Assembly (NCBI GenBank): GCA_039881045.1
Contig: JAYWVB010000029.1
Span: 310,001-374,000, forward strand
Direction of reading: 5' to 3'
Source: Chaetomium olivaceum
Lineage: Eukaryota > Ascomycota > Sordariomycetes > Sordariales > Chaetomiaceae
Length of the DNA: 64,000 bases
This document shows, piece after piece, positions 22,051-33,604 of this stretch. How positions within the stretch are numbered: position 1 is the stretch's first letter; each line of letters begins with the position of its first letter. A program made the translations under genes and the position numbers. The notes under the pieces were generated by a model that saw nothing but the letters and a program-made list of their open reading frames with translations, searched no databases and had not been told where the DNA came from.

Positions 22051-23151
22051 TTTCAGGGGAATACACACTTCTGCATCAACCATTGGTGTATGAAGTAGGC
22101 AGTCAGAATTGTTTCGTTTCCTGTTAGAATTCAGAACGCTTTCGATGCTGAACTGCAAAATTGAGGACTCCAGAGTTTCCACGCGAGTTTGCTGACACCT
22201 AATAACGTTCTACGAGGTAGAGGAATGGGCCGGTAATTAAAGGAAAGTGTTTCTTCTTCATTTCTTCAATAGTTACGCACCCTTTCGCATAATCCAGTCG
22301 CAAATTCATTAAGAGTCTCGCTTGGGTTTAGTGAAAAATAGTAAATTAATAGAGAGGAAGGGAGAGGGATTGAGCTGAAGGAATTACAACGCGGGAAGAG
22401 GCGTGGAACCCCACAGGCTGATCAGCCCTAACCCGGAAGAATGGGGCACCTGAGCCTCCGACCTGCTGTGATAGCTGGTCGCCGGCGCCGTTGTGAGTCG
22501 TTACGGAGGTGGCTGACAACGGGCGACACCACGGACCGGGGATGTGAACGGGATCTCGGCCGGGAAGGCAACCGCGCCGCAAGCTTACAATTACCGGCTT
22601 GAGAACGGGTATTACCCGGCTGGAGACTGCGATAGCCCTCAGAGAAGGTCGTGTTTTAACTCTTATAACCACCTCGCCGCCTCGGGAGCCTACGCCTTCA
22701 CATTGATAACAGAATGGTTCGTGGGCCCTTCAGACATTGATTCAGCGTTCGCCACACCGGGGAAAGCCAAGATGATGCCGTGGCTGATGTCCTTTCCTTT
22801 CCCTGGCCCAATCCAATCCCTCGCGCTGGTGTCTCTCCCTCATTTGCAAGCGGTGGGGCGGCACACCGGTCTCCTTTAATTAGCAAACTTGGCAGCTTCA
22901 GACCCGCTGTGCCTAGCGAGCTGAACCACTCACTGCCATTGTGCGACGGTTCCTCGGCTCCTGGCAAGATGGTGTGGGGCGGACATCCCCCTGACAAGGA
23001 AGGTGACAAGATCTAAATTGCCTATCCCGGCAAGAATTTCGCCGTCTTACTTGTTGGGGCAGAAGCGGCAGACAAATATAAAGACTTCCAGGGATTTTCC
23101 ACGCAAAGTTGATCGCTCCGCTCGGGGCCGCACGACTTGCATTTGGAAAAC
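22051..23151. other. intergenic, no gene supported
   Basis: About 1.1 kb upstream of the secreted SH3-like gene. Short open stretches exist near 22544-22880 but have no recognisable family, signal peptide or intron structure. Presumed regulatory. Confidence 0.45.
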
Positions 23152-23652
23152 ATGAGAATCACCACGCTCCTTACGGCCTCCATCCTCCCGGCCGGCCTTT
23201 TGGCCGCTCCGGCCGACAAGACGGTCGACCCTCACTATGGTTTTGTTCGAAAAGAGCCCATCTCCTGTGCCATCATCAACGCCTCCTCCACAGTGAACTG
23301 CCGATCGGGCCCTGGCACCCAATACAAGGTGGTCACGGCACTAAAGGTTAAAACCGTTGGCAGCTTCATGTGTGTGAAGACGGGGGAATGTGTAACGGAC
23401 AACGGGAATGACAACTGGTAAGGAGATCCGGGACGTAGCGCTTTAGCGCACAAAGGATATCATCAACTGACTCAACTCAAAGCGGCTGGCACCAGGTGCA
23501 AGTCAAGGATAAAACTTGCTACATCAATGGCCACTACACCGACGAGAACTGCACTTTGGGTATGGTAGCTCCTCCGTCCCCCGCTCCCCCCCAAATGGCA
23601 GTCGCCAATCTGGCTAACGTCGAATGTATTAGCTCGTCTCGGGAAATGCTAG
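23152..23652 (+). CDS. small secreted SH3-like Cys-rich protein
   Basis: Exons are 23152..23417, 23483..23559 and 23633..23652, with phases closing to 120 residues. The start is the ATG directly before the signal peptide (MRITTLLTASILPAGLLAAP). The mature part matches the bacterial-type SH3 fold found in fungal secreted proteins: NCRSGPGTQYKVVTALK is the usual n-RSGPGT-y signature, with paired Cys (SCAII, VNCRS, FMCVK, GECVT, NCGWHQV, KTCYIN, ENCTL, GKC). The last exon encodes only the final residues ARLGKC. Length, signal peptide and Cys content suggest an extracellular, possibly wall- or peptidoglycan-binding, protein. A role in interaction with bacteria or hosts is inference. Confidence 0.82.
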
Positions 23653-24143
23653 TCCAGCATGTCGGGGCATCCATCGGTTCTTCGAGCTTCTCGTGCATCA
23701 TGCTCCACGGTCGAGAGGGAGCGAGATACCCCCTCGGCAAGAAGAAAAAACTTGAGAGCCACATTGTGCTGATATAAAAGACCGGGGCCGCGTAATGATA
23801 ATGATAGAGGTGGAAATGCCACTAGATGGTTGACCTTTAACTTGTAACATATTCAGCAAACATGTACACAGGTAGTCAGGGACAAAGGGGGGGGCATAAG
23901 CGGCCACCGAGAGTAATGAGAAGCGAGAAGGCTCAAGAGGCAATCAACCCTAACCCGCGGTTAGATTCACGTGTTTATTCTGGAGCTGGCTGTGAAACTT
24001 GAACTTTTTGCCCCAGTTGTGCAAAGTAAGCGTAAGGCAACAATTTGATCAAGAACCCCTCCCCAGGGTTCCCATCTACAACCAGGTCGCTTTGATTCCC
24101 CACCAACTCCCTATATCCAGTCGTAGTCTGCTCTGTGGCTCCG
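23653..24143. other. intergenic, no gene seen
   Basis: Spacer between two plus-strand genes. No further feature was recognised. Confidence 0.45.
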
Positions 24144-27072
24144 ATGCCGAACGCCCAGAGTGAAGACTCGGGCCGCCCGCGTGCGGGGACGCCACCGTCA
24201 CCGAGCTCACCAAAGTCATACGCCGAGTCTATATCAAAATTAGCTCAGCCCCATGTCCAATCGCCCACGGCCGCTAGCATTGCGGTCCTAGTTGATGAAT
24301 TTTCCCGCGTTGGCACCCAGGATTCCGAGGACACCGACGATATGTCACGACAAGCCATGGACTCCACGACCAAGGTGCCCCCAAAGTCCAAAGCCAGCGT
24401 TCATGGTCATGAAATCGAAATGCAACACTCACGGGCTTCGAATACTGCTACATCCCCCGACGGCAACACGGATCCAGAGATGTCTGCCGACGAGCGGCAG
24501 AGTCCTGGCTCGGATGAAGCCAGGGTCGGAAGCGATCAAGATGATAGTGGCCAATCCAAGATGATCGACCGCATCATGAAGAGTTTCTGCGCTTCGCTCG
24601 ATCTAAAGATTGCTGTCATCAAAGAGGCCAAAACACGTCCGGTGACGAAGAGGAAGGACTCGGGGGAAACGGAACCTCGGAAACCACCCGTTCCTGGCAC
24701 CAAAGGCGTACCAAAGGATGCAGCCCCGAGTGCACCGTTGCGAAAACGCGCCTTAAAAGCGAAACTCCAGGGCTGGAGTCATCCCACCGAGCAGCCAGAA
24801 GTGACCGCCCCAGGGTCCGAAATTTCACAGCCAAGCGCTATGGCCTCGTTCTTCACTCCAGTGTTAGCTACAACTCACGCGCCAGCGCCGGCATCTCTAG
24901 GATTCTCGACTACAGCGCACGGATCGACGATATCCCAGCTACCAGGTTTGCCTCGGTCCTCCTTGCCCATGACCTTCGCATCATTTCGTTCCCTCCGGCA
25001 GGTACCAACACCTTCTCCGCCACCTCCTCTGCCCCAAGCTCCTATTCGATTTGCTCGTCGAGCGGGTGATTTGGTCGGTCCGCCTCCCGCTGCCACAGCG
25101 CCGATTCGTAGCATTACCCAGCTTCGAACTCCCTCCCAAGGTCAAGAGACTCCAGCGTCAGGAACGGGGTTTGGTAGTGTAGAAACCACTCCTAGCCTCC
25201 TAGCCCGCTCATCGAAAGAACCGCAGGTTCGATACGAAATGGTAGACTCAGATCTACAACGCACTCAACATGTCCTTAGTAACGCACCAGAGAGTGGTGA
25301 ACAGAAGGTATTTGAGTCAAACGACTCCAAGGTCTACAAGACACGACGGGGGCCTATCCCAGCCTCAGAGATGCGGTACCGGCGCATTAGGAGGGCCGAG
25401 AGGCCCTCAACCGCCACGTTTGATTCACCAGCTCCCAGCCGTGCTATGTCGCAAGAGAAACATAGTGGTGGTGTCCGCCCCGAGGCTATCGCCGTCGAGG
25501 CTAGCTTTCAACCGGAGAGCCAACGAAACTGGTCGGTTTCACAGCTACCAGGTGAAGACGTCAATGCTGAGGAGAGCGAAGAGGGCGTTTCCCAGTCAGG
25601 CAACCCATACTTTGGCTCTGCCACCACTAACCCCCCCCTTTTTGAGACCAACCCCTCGTCGGTCGAACAGGATATGTCTCTGCCATTTATCGGCTACACA
25701 TTTAAGAATTTCGGAAGCCCGCCCTTTTCGGACCAATCCATGCAGCATCTCTCCGACTTCCGTAACCAAGCCCCTATCTCCTCGGCCCAGCGATATGGGT
25801 TGGAGACCCCCGAAGAATGGCAAGGCTTACAGGGGATGAAGCGGGCGTCTGGGCCCGAGCGATTGGGTCCTGGTACATTGCCTAAAGTACCGCAAGAAGA
25901 AGACGGCGACGGCAGGCGCAAGAAGGCCAAGCGGGCCTCCTTGAGCGCCGGGGCGTCGAGCGAGGAAAAGAGCACAGGGAAGTTCGCCTGCCCCTATTTT
26001 CAACGGAACCCGAAAAAGTACCGCAAGTGGACGTCATGCCCTGGGCCGGGATGGGACGAAGTGCATAGGGTCAAGTAAGTCCTACCAACGTAGCATTAGA
26101 CTACAGTAATCCTAACGAATGGTTTGCAGGACGCACCTCTACCGGAGACACACCCTTCCAATTCAATGCCCCCGGTGCTGGGAAGCATTCAAAACGGACG
26201 GCCAACTCCAATTACACTTGCAGAAAGACCCACCATGCTCCGTTCAAAGGAACCGGACCCTTCAAGAGGGTTTTACCAAGGACCAAGAGAAGAGGCTGCG
26301 CAGCCGCAAGAAGACGCATGCAGACATGACCGACGAGGATAAATGGCGCGAGATTTACATGATCTTGTTTCCAGATGACGAGAAAAGTGCTATCCCATCA
26401 CCATGTAAGAACGCCTACCCAGCTATGCCTTTCATACTGTGAACCATGTTTGTAACCAAACCATCAGATTATGAGTCCGAGAATGGAGGCGAAAATCAGG
26501 ACCTGGGATGCCCAGGAGAGCTGGAAGACTATGCCACCTTTATTCGCCGAGAGATGCCCACGCTCGTACGACGAGAGTTGGAGACATTGTTCCGCGAAGA
26601 ATTTCAGGACGTCGAGGAGCGAGTCCGACCGCGCATTGCAGATATTGTTCTGAACCTGCAGCCGAGATTACTTGGTCTCTACAAACAGTCGCAGATGCCC
26701 CTGGACGAATACGGTCCCCAGCAGCACACAGATGCTGCAAGCGGTAGTGAGCCAACCCTCACACCGTTGTTGTCGCAAGACACGGGCTCGGCCACGGGAT
26801 CAGGGCCAGAACTGACCCCTGACACCGTATTTGGGGTCGACGATCTGTTTACGGGGCCCGAAGCTCAACTAGGGTTTTATGGTAGGAACGGAAATTGGGG
26901 CGCGCTTTATCCCGCGAATCCTATGCCACTCCAAACATCGGAGACAAACACCGGTCTCAGATTGAATTGGGACTCGGAGTTCGACAGGCTCCTGAATCCT
27001 GCGCTCTTCATGCCTCCCACCGGGGCCCTTCCAGTTGGCTACCCCCACCAAACAGGAACACAGACAGGATGA
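24144..27072 (+). CDS. large C2H2-type zinc-finger protein
   Basis: Exons are 24144..26074, 26130..26404 and 26468..27072. Introns are GTAAGT...GCAG and GTAAGA...TCAG, and the product is 936 residues. The first about 610 residues are low-complexity, Ser/Pro-rich and probably disordered. The conserved core begins FACPYFQRNPKKYRKW, then SCPGPGWDEVHRVK-THLYRRH across the first intron, then CPRCWEAFKTDGQLQLHLQ and DPPC. This is a degenerate C2H2 pair with the long first loop typical of a fungal family of NACHT- or regulator-associated zinc-finger proteins. The last exon is Glu/Arg-rich (YATFIRREMPTLVRRELETLF), possibly coiled coil, then Pro/Gly/Thr-rich. The start is the first ATG; 24135 is GTG and is rejected. 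It is likely nuclear, with unknown targets. Confidence 0.85.
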
Positions 27073-27202
27073 AACTGGTGCTCTTGAGATTCGAGTCGGG
27101 ACTGCTGGCTACAACACCAAGTACATTTGTTCCGCGTCCTGTGCTCCGTGTTATATCGCTCGCCTACCGGGCCGAAAGCACAGCCACAAACACAACCCCC
27201 CT

Positions 27203-29199
27203 CTACACACGACAAAGCCGACCATTCTGCGTCGGCAGCTCGCTCGACGTCCTCACCGCCCACGCCTCACTCCCAGGCGTCGTCGGCGCCCAGAACACAT
27301 GCCATGGGTCCCGCTCGCGTTTAATACGCGCTAGCTTCTCATAGTTGGACCCAAAGAAGCTCTGTTGCCAGTCCGGCTCCTGGATATCCGCCTCGTTGAA
27401 GTACGCTCCACTTCCCGGGGTCGCGGCACGGATCGCCTCCATGTACCCATTCAGCCGCCGCTGCTCGGCAGCCCCCTGCGCTGGCGTCAGCGCGCCCATG
27501 TCGACCCGCGCGAACACGTCCGCATGCATGACGATGTCGCGCCACACAGGGTTGAGTCCCGCCGGTGCGGGATACCCCGCAGCTTTGAGCGTCGGTGCCA
27601 TGTTGAGGCCGTGGAAGATATACCCGCCCTCGACAGTCGCCCGAGCCGCCGTCATGGCGGCGGCGAAGAGCGTGGCGTTTTTGAAGGAGGCGCGCGGGAA
27701 CAGGCGGGAAGCGTAATAGCCGTTGCCCGGCTGTCCTCCCGTGCTTCCGGTTTGGCTGCTGTACACGCGGGTAGTGGGGGTGGTGATGGCGACGGGGATC
27801 CCGAGGTCGTTGAGGGTGCGTAGTAGCGGTTGCACAAACGAGGTTGCTTCGTCCGGCGTCAAGCCGGGTAACTGCACCTGCACCTGCATCTGGTAGCGGT
27901 TTGTGCCTGCGGGGATGCCGTTGGTCCAGAGATAACCACCGGCGTCAGCGGTCGGGACTCCAAATGCGAAGACCTCGTTGAAGCCTTTCCAGAACGTGTC
28001 GATGTCGGTGATTGTGACGCTAGGACCTGGGGTGGTTGATAATGTATCGCCCATGGCGAAGTTAAAGCTGGCGATCGTCAGGTTGATTTGTGGGTGCGCC
28101 TTGACGATGGCCGAGGTGACAATCCCGTAAGTGCCTATCATGCATGGGTCAGCAACTGTTCTTGATATCCGAACCCTGGAAGCCAAGAAAATGGGTGAAC
28201 ATACTGCCTCCGCCCCCTCTCAAGGCGAAAAACAGGTCCTCGTTTGTTTTCGGGTCTGCTGTCACGTATCGCCCATCGGCTGTGACTACCTGTAGAGACA
28301 AGACCTGGTCGACGCCCAAACCATACTTAGAGCTTAGGGGAGAGTGGCCGCCTCCCGTTATCCAACCTCCATACGACCCGACCGTGAGACACGATGCTGC
28401 CGTGAGCGTAACATTGTATCGCTCGGCTTGGGCAAAGACTTCCCACACTTGCAGTCCGGCACCCACGACAGCAGCCGGGCCTTGATAGTTTCCGCCGGGT
28501 TGCTTATAGTTGGGGAGGAATTCGAAGCTCTTCAGGTAATGCGTCCAAACGCTAAGCGAGCCAGCCCCTGTGTTACGTCCACCGGAGTCGTGCCCGGTGT
28601 TTCTGTCCAGCAATTGTCAGTGACACTGGGTGCTAAACTGGGCATCCTGATGGAAATACGAACTTGATCACGAGACGGATATTCTTGTTTCTGGCGAAAT
28701 TCACCGCTGCCTGTACTTGTTTGACGTTTGTTGCATTGACCACGTAGACGGGGTATCCCCCCTGAGTGCAGGTTCCGGTCGGGTTCTGGGAGATGAGGCA
28801 CGTGTTGCCCTGGGGCCATTGCGTGAGAATTGTGAGGGGGTCATCAAGATAGAAGGTTGTGCGGCTCGCGTTGTTCAAGAGAAAACTGCAGGTTTCGGCA
28901 TTGAAGCTGGGTGATGTGCTGTAACACGCGGACGCGGCCGGGAGCGGGTTCAAGAGAGCGCCTCCGAGGGTCTTATTCAGACGCAACCATTCAGACTCTG
29001 GGGGCCATGATTTATCTCCTGGAAAGGATTTGCAATCAAGCGTGGACGAAGTTGTGCGCTTGGCACTCGCAAACCTAACCGCCGTGAAATCGCCAATGGC
29101 TTCAGGGGTCAGTTGAGTGTCATGGGTGGAGCTGACGGCAAGCCCCAGGGCACCCGATGAGAGGTGAACAGCTGCGAGAAAAAGCGAAGCTCGCAACAT
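27203..29199 (-). CDS. secreted FAD-linked (berberine-bridge-type) oxidase
   Basis: Exons are 29199..28664, 28602..28205 and 28134..27203, 621 residues in all. Introns begin GTTCGT and GTATGT. The start is the ATG of MLRASLFLAAVHLSSGALGLA, a good signal peptide; an upstream in-frame ATG would bury it. The product is a VAO/BBE-fold flavoprotein. The FAD domain ([34 protein letters not shown]...) carries the NTGHD histidine for covalent flavin. The SYGGWITGGGHSPLSSKYGLGVDQVL segment follows, with the C-terminal BBE segment YFNEADIQEPDWQQSFFGSNY. Several sequons are present. It is expected to be an extracellular oxidase of sugars or small alcohols, or a secondary-metabolite oxidase. The substrate is not predictable. 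Confidence 0.92.
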
Positions 29200-29799
29200 A
29201 GTGACAGTGTTGAACGAATTGGCAGAAACTATCACAATGCGCTGGTGCTGAAGTGCGGATGGTCTCCGTTAACACAACCCCCCTGTGTTTTCAAGTCATC
29301 CGGGAACTACTCACAATCCCGAATACTATCTATCGATCAGCCAGTGAAAACGCTTACACCATCATACAGTAAGCGCAGCAACCCAACCATCGGGCACTTC
29401 GGGTCTGTGCGAGTACGACAAGGAAGGTGATTGAGATGGCATGGCTTGCAGCTCGCGCAACCATTCAGCCCCTGAGCCGTCCCGCCTTGTGCAGCACATG
29501 GTGTCACTGCAGCTTCTAGCTTACGATGAGCGGGGTAGAACAGACCGAGAACACAAAGGTGCGACCATTCAACGTAATTTGAGAGTGCTTACCGCCGCTA
29601 GCGCCACGACCAACTGACGTTGTACATAATAACAATGAGGGCTAGTGGTTTGAAGGCTCGCTTTTCCGCTCGGACTACGACAGCTGCGCGGCTCCTAGTA
29701 CTAGCATCCGATGATGCATCGAAGCAAGCTGAGGCCAGGCTCGAAGCAAACCAAGGCTTGGATTATGGGTGTCAAACTGCCATTCGATGTCTCTCTTAT
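29200..29799. other. intergenic, no gene seen
   Basis: Promoter of the FAD oxidase gene and 3' side of the SET-domain gene. No gene or repeat was recognised. Confidence 0.45.
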
Positions 29800-31293
29800 T
29801 CACCTTCCCTTTTCGTTCATCTGATCCAAGCGGTGCAAGAATGCCGCAGCCCTTTCCAGCTGCTCATCATCCACGCTACCAAACCTTGCCCACCCATCCA
29901 TAGCCATACGAGCGTATCTCGTAGCATTCGCCATGTCCCCTTTCAAAAAGTAGAGATCTGCAAGGGTGTCGTGGTACTCGGGCATAAAGGGCGGGGTCAT
30001 GTCCCATTCGGAGACCAGAAGCCACTCTTCCGCCATGACGATGGCGTTTTTGTAATACCCTTGGCTTCTCGCGTCCAGTATTGTTGCTTTTAGGCTCTTG
30101 ACCTTCTCTCTCCAAGCTTCGGAATTGTCGGCATCCAATTTCGAAGCACGGCAAAGGGAGCAGGCGCAGTTAAATCCCCAGTGCTCTTGTAGGTATTTTC
30201 GACGTTCTTCCACTGGCGTTTCGAGGGGAACGTCTACAATGGTTAGGATCACAACATACCTAATCAGCCAGAACAACCCCACCGCAACTTACAGCTCATA
30301 AGAATCTCCTCGCCTGGTTGAATAGCGCGGAAGGCCACCACTTCCATAGTCAACCGACGTTCTGAGAATCTGTAGTACGCACTATTCAAAGTTGTTAACA
30401 CATAACAGACATTCAGTTGAAAGACGAACAAACTCACTTCGGTCTGCACGCATGGTTGATCCTCTATGCAACGATTTCTGTTAGCCAACGCAATATTGTC
30501 AACCTTCATAACCAAGTGTGAGACGTACGGCAGCCTCTGTGAACAAACCGACGTGGACTTCATCTTCGCCCACCGTAATGGTATTGGAATTGGACCCCAT
30601 GATTGCATCTACATCGTACTTTGATGAGCTCCGGCTCAAGCCGTAAACCCGGGTCTGGGTTTCCTCGGGCAGCTGGTTTATAGCTTGCTTTATGAGACGC
30701 CGCCGGTGGTGCGGCTTGGTGTCGGCCAAGAACGGGATCGAAACAAGAACGGCCGGGAAATCGACCATGATGATCTCTCCCCTTCGAATCAATCGGTTTG
30801 CGACCACACCTTGGCCTTTTCCTTCGACAGGGACGATATCATATGATGGCCCAAAAGAGTCGCGACGCTGGGCAACAAGCGGTGGTGGTTTGTCGGAAAA
30901 GGCTCCGAGCCCAATCAGATGTGAAGCACTGGTGGTCGTTGTCACTAGGCTCGTGCCGTGTCCGTTACGGAATTCAGCCGAAGTAAAAAGACAATCCACC
31001 CGGGACGAGTTGTTCAAGGATTCTTGGTTGATACATCTGGGAGGGAATGACCAAGACATGGCGTTGTCATCCGCATCTTCCAAAATCCCAATTCTTCCTG
31101 GAACAGGGCAGACGCCGGTTCTATCTTCATTCAGTCTGCCTGCGGGTTCGTTTAGGCATTGCGCTGAGTAGGCGAAAGACGACGTTACCAAAGCCGCATG
31201 ATAGAAGAGGAACAGCAAGATGGAGGAGAGGCGTGTGCTGGCGAGCTGGTGAGCGGAGCAGGAAACCCGAACTACTAACCCGGGGCCCGCCAT
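29800..31293 (-). CDS. SET-domain protein with N-terminal signal peptide
   Basis: Four exons: 31293..30529, 30463..30438 (only 26 nt), 30381..30293 and 30233..29800. All introns are GT-AG and phases close to 437 residues. The second and third exons join to the SET core RINHACRPN-AYYRF, followed by AFRAIQPGEEILMSY. The fourth begins VPLETPVEERRKYLQEHWGF and carries post-SET cysteines CACSLC. The pre-SET side has YDIVPVEGKGQGVVANRLIRRGEIIM. This is the Set5/SMYD-like fungal group of lysine methyltransferases. Unusually, the N-terminus has a hydrophobic segment (LSSILLFLFYHAALVTSSFAYS) resembling a signal peptide or anchor, and an extended Cys-containing stretch before the SET region. Substrate and location are uncertain. 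Confidence 0.88.
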
Positions 31294-31610
31294 TTTGGAT
31301 GTTGAGGGCGTTTAGAGACGGCTTGATCTATTGAAGAACGCTGTAGATTTTTCGCATCATAGTAACTTGAGGTTAGCTATCAAGTTGCAATGTGTCCGCA
31401 GTGACAGAGTCCCACGATACTGCATTGAAGTACAATAATACCCGGCGGCTAATTGGGCATCCCGGGGCTGCAACATCACAGGGCGCCCTGGTACTTGGAA
31501 CAAGCGACGATGAAACACGTCGATCGCCCCAGATTTCAATTATTAGGTCCACATTACCTAATTACCCACATCAATATGTCTAACTATCATTGAGCATCAA
31601 TCTCTCTGAC
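31294..31610. other. intergenic, no gene seen
   Basis: Short spacer with the promoter of the SET gene and the 3' end of the GDPD gene. Confidence 0.4.
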
Positions 31611-32928
31611 TCAAAAGAGGCCAAAGCAGTTGGCATAATACGTGACGGTAGCGCTCCAATCCGAGAAGACACCAACCACTCCCACATCCTGCGCCAACAC
31701 GTGCAGCAGATTGTACACATCGCCCTCGTTGTTGGTGACGTTTGCGATGCTGCTGTAGTAGTATCCACCGCCTGACCCGTCACCTAGCCAGCCGCTGCGC
31801 TCCAGACTCCAAGTGATGATCTTAAGGCCGACCTTCTTAGCCACGAGGGCATACTCGCTCGGAACGATCTTGCCATTCTCGACCGCAACGAGATACGGCA
31901 GCGGGGGCGCGACGATCTTGACGCCCGCCTTGGCGTACTTTTCAAGGTTGGCCACCGCCTCGGGCATGGTTATGGCCGCGTCGGCGCTCTCGTCGAGCAG
32001 AACGGCCTGCTTGGCCCACTTCGGTTCCGCCTGAATCCAGTAGAGGAGGTCATCATAAAGGAAGGACTGCAGCCATACGCGCTCAGGCTTGATGTTCGCA
32101 GCTTTGAACTCGTCGACCAGCTGCTGGGCAAACTTGGCCTGTGTGTAGTCGCTGCCAGCCGGGAAAGGCATAGGGACCTCAGGGGTCTTGAGCTCGGCGG
32201 TGAACTTCAGTCCTAGGCTGTCGACAAGCTCGACGTAGTCACGGAAAGTGAGCACACGGCTGCAAGTTTTGGCGTACAGATCAGTCCGATACCCGGGCGT
32301 GCCGCTGAGGAACCCGGCCGGTGTGGTGGCAGCACTGTTGGAAGCATCCATCTTGGCACACAACGTCTTGATCTCCTCGAGGGTGAAATCCGAAGTGCAG
32401 CACTTGGCGGTAGCACCGGCGCCGTTGGACGCGGGCTTGAAGGGAACAGTGCATTTAGCATTGAGTTCCGGGATGGTGACCACGTTGGTGGTGGTGTGGA
32501 GGTCGCATTGGGCGTGGCGGCACAAGCTGCTTGTCCTTGGTGAATGTGACGTCGCATTCTTGGATACCAGCCCCCATTCTTGTCTGCCACCAGTTAGTAA
32601 AATGTTGCAGGCATGGAGCACTGTAATTGCTTACCCCGGCCATAAGAGACCCGTGCGTATGCTCGGGGAACTGCAGCGTGCCGCCACCGCGGTGGGAGAT
32701 GCTCCAGTCGCTTCGCTTCATCTCCTTCTCCGAGCACGAGGCGAGCTTCTGCTTCAACGGACCGTCGTCCATGTCGTCAACCAGCCAGTACGGGCGAGGG
32801 CCGAGCGAGATCCGTTTGACAGGCGTGACCTTCCCCGGGCCAGAGGTACATCCATTCCCGCTGTCATGGGGGGCTGCAAGACTCGGGATAACGAAGGCCG
32901 ACCAGGCCAGGAAACGAATTGCTACCAT
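31611..32928 (-). CDS. secreted glycerophosphodiester phosphodiesterase, frame broken
   Basis: Blocks are 32928..32635 and 32583..31611 (intron GTAAGC...GGCAG). A signal peptide is present (MVAIRFLAWSAFVIPSLAAP). GDPD TIM-barrel marks are ISHRGGGTLQFPEHT (first His), GAGIQECDVTFTKDKQL (acidic metal ligands), then CRHAQCDLHTTTNV in a different frame (second His), AELKTPE, VWLQSFLYDDLLYW and IITWSLE. The frame changes between KDKQL and CRHAQ at plus-strand 32519-32526. The total is 1267 nt, two short of a multiple of three, and two bases (as in a GTG/GTGTG repeat) would restore QLVCRH. The enzyme would hydrolyse glycerophosphodiesters to glycerol-3-phosphate and an alcohol outside the cell. I treat it as a gene with a likely sequence indel, though a real null allele is possible. 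Confidence 0.85.
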
Positions 32929-33600
32929 CGCGAACGGGCTGCGGGGTCCCTGGGGGTGATGCCCTGGAGGGGAGTTTTGGACGGGCGATTTCAAGCTCCT
33001 CACCTTTCCAGGATGGGAGAGTCGGGCTGGGATCGGAACCAGCCCATATATACTTGGAGTTTCACAGCGAGCAATTATACGCACGTGTGACAGTCAGGGC
33101 ATTCGGTTCCCAATCCGCTGCCCGATGCACCCTCTCCGCTACCCCTGAACCCGGGAAGACCACAGCTTCGGCCCCAACATCTCTCCCCCACAGCACGTGG
33201 TTTAGGAGATGGGATTCTTATCTTTCTAAATCTGGTATAATCTGCCAAGAACGGCCCGCAGGACAAGCGTGGGGCGCCTCTCGCCCAGAGGTGTGCTTCG
33301 ATCTGCGTTGCTGATTGGCGGCCAGTGGGTGAGAACACCAACCGGGGATGCAGGTTCTGCAGGTTCCGGTTCCAAGGAACAAGGGCGCATTGAACAAAGG
33401 GCTTTTTTTGGATTGGGCAAACCGAGGCCCAAGACAAACTGGAGATTGTTCCGTCTTACAAATATGTTAAGCAGCCCCGGAGACTTAGATTTTATTAAAA
33501 CATGAAGTCTTCCTGGCTCGCACTCCACCTATGGTCTCGTGGGTAGCATACGACTTCATCCTCACGGACGAGAGGGATGAGCATCACGCCGGGCCGGTGG
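32929..33600. other. intergenic, no gene seen
   Basis: Promoter of the GDPD gene and 3' flank of the kinase relic. No further gene was recognised. Confidence 0.4.
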
Positions 33601-33604
33601 CCAC

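Noticed and set aside
22544..22880. Possible small protein upstream of the SH3-like gene
   Set aside because: No family, signal or splice support.
23137..23151. Longer start for the SH3-like secreted protein
   Set aside because: The codon is TTG, and an extension would bury the signal peptide that begins at the ATG 23152.
24135..24143. Start of the large C2H2 protein at 24135
   Set aside because: The codon is GTG; the first ATG is 24144.
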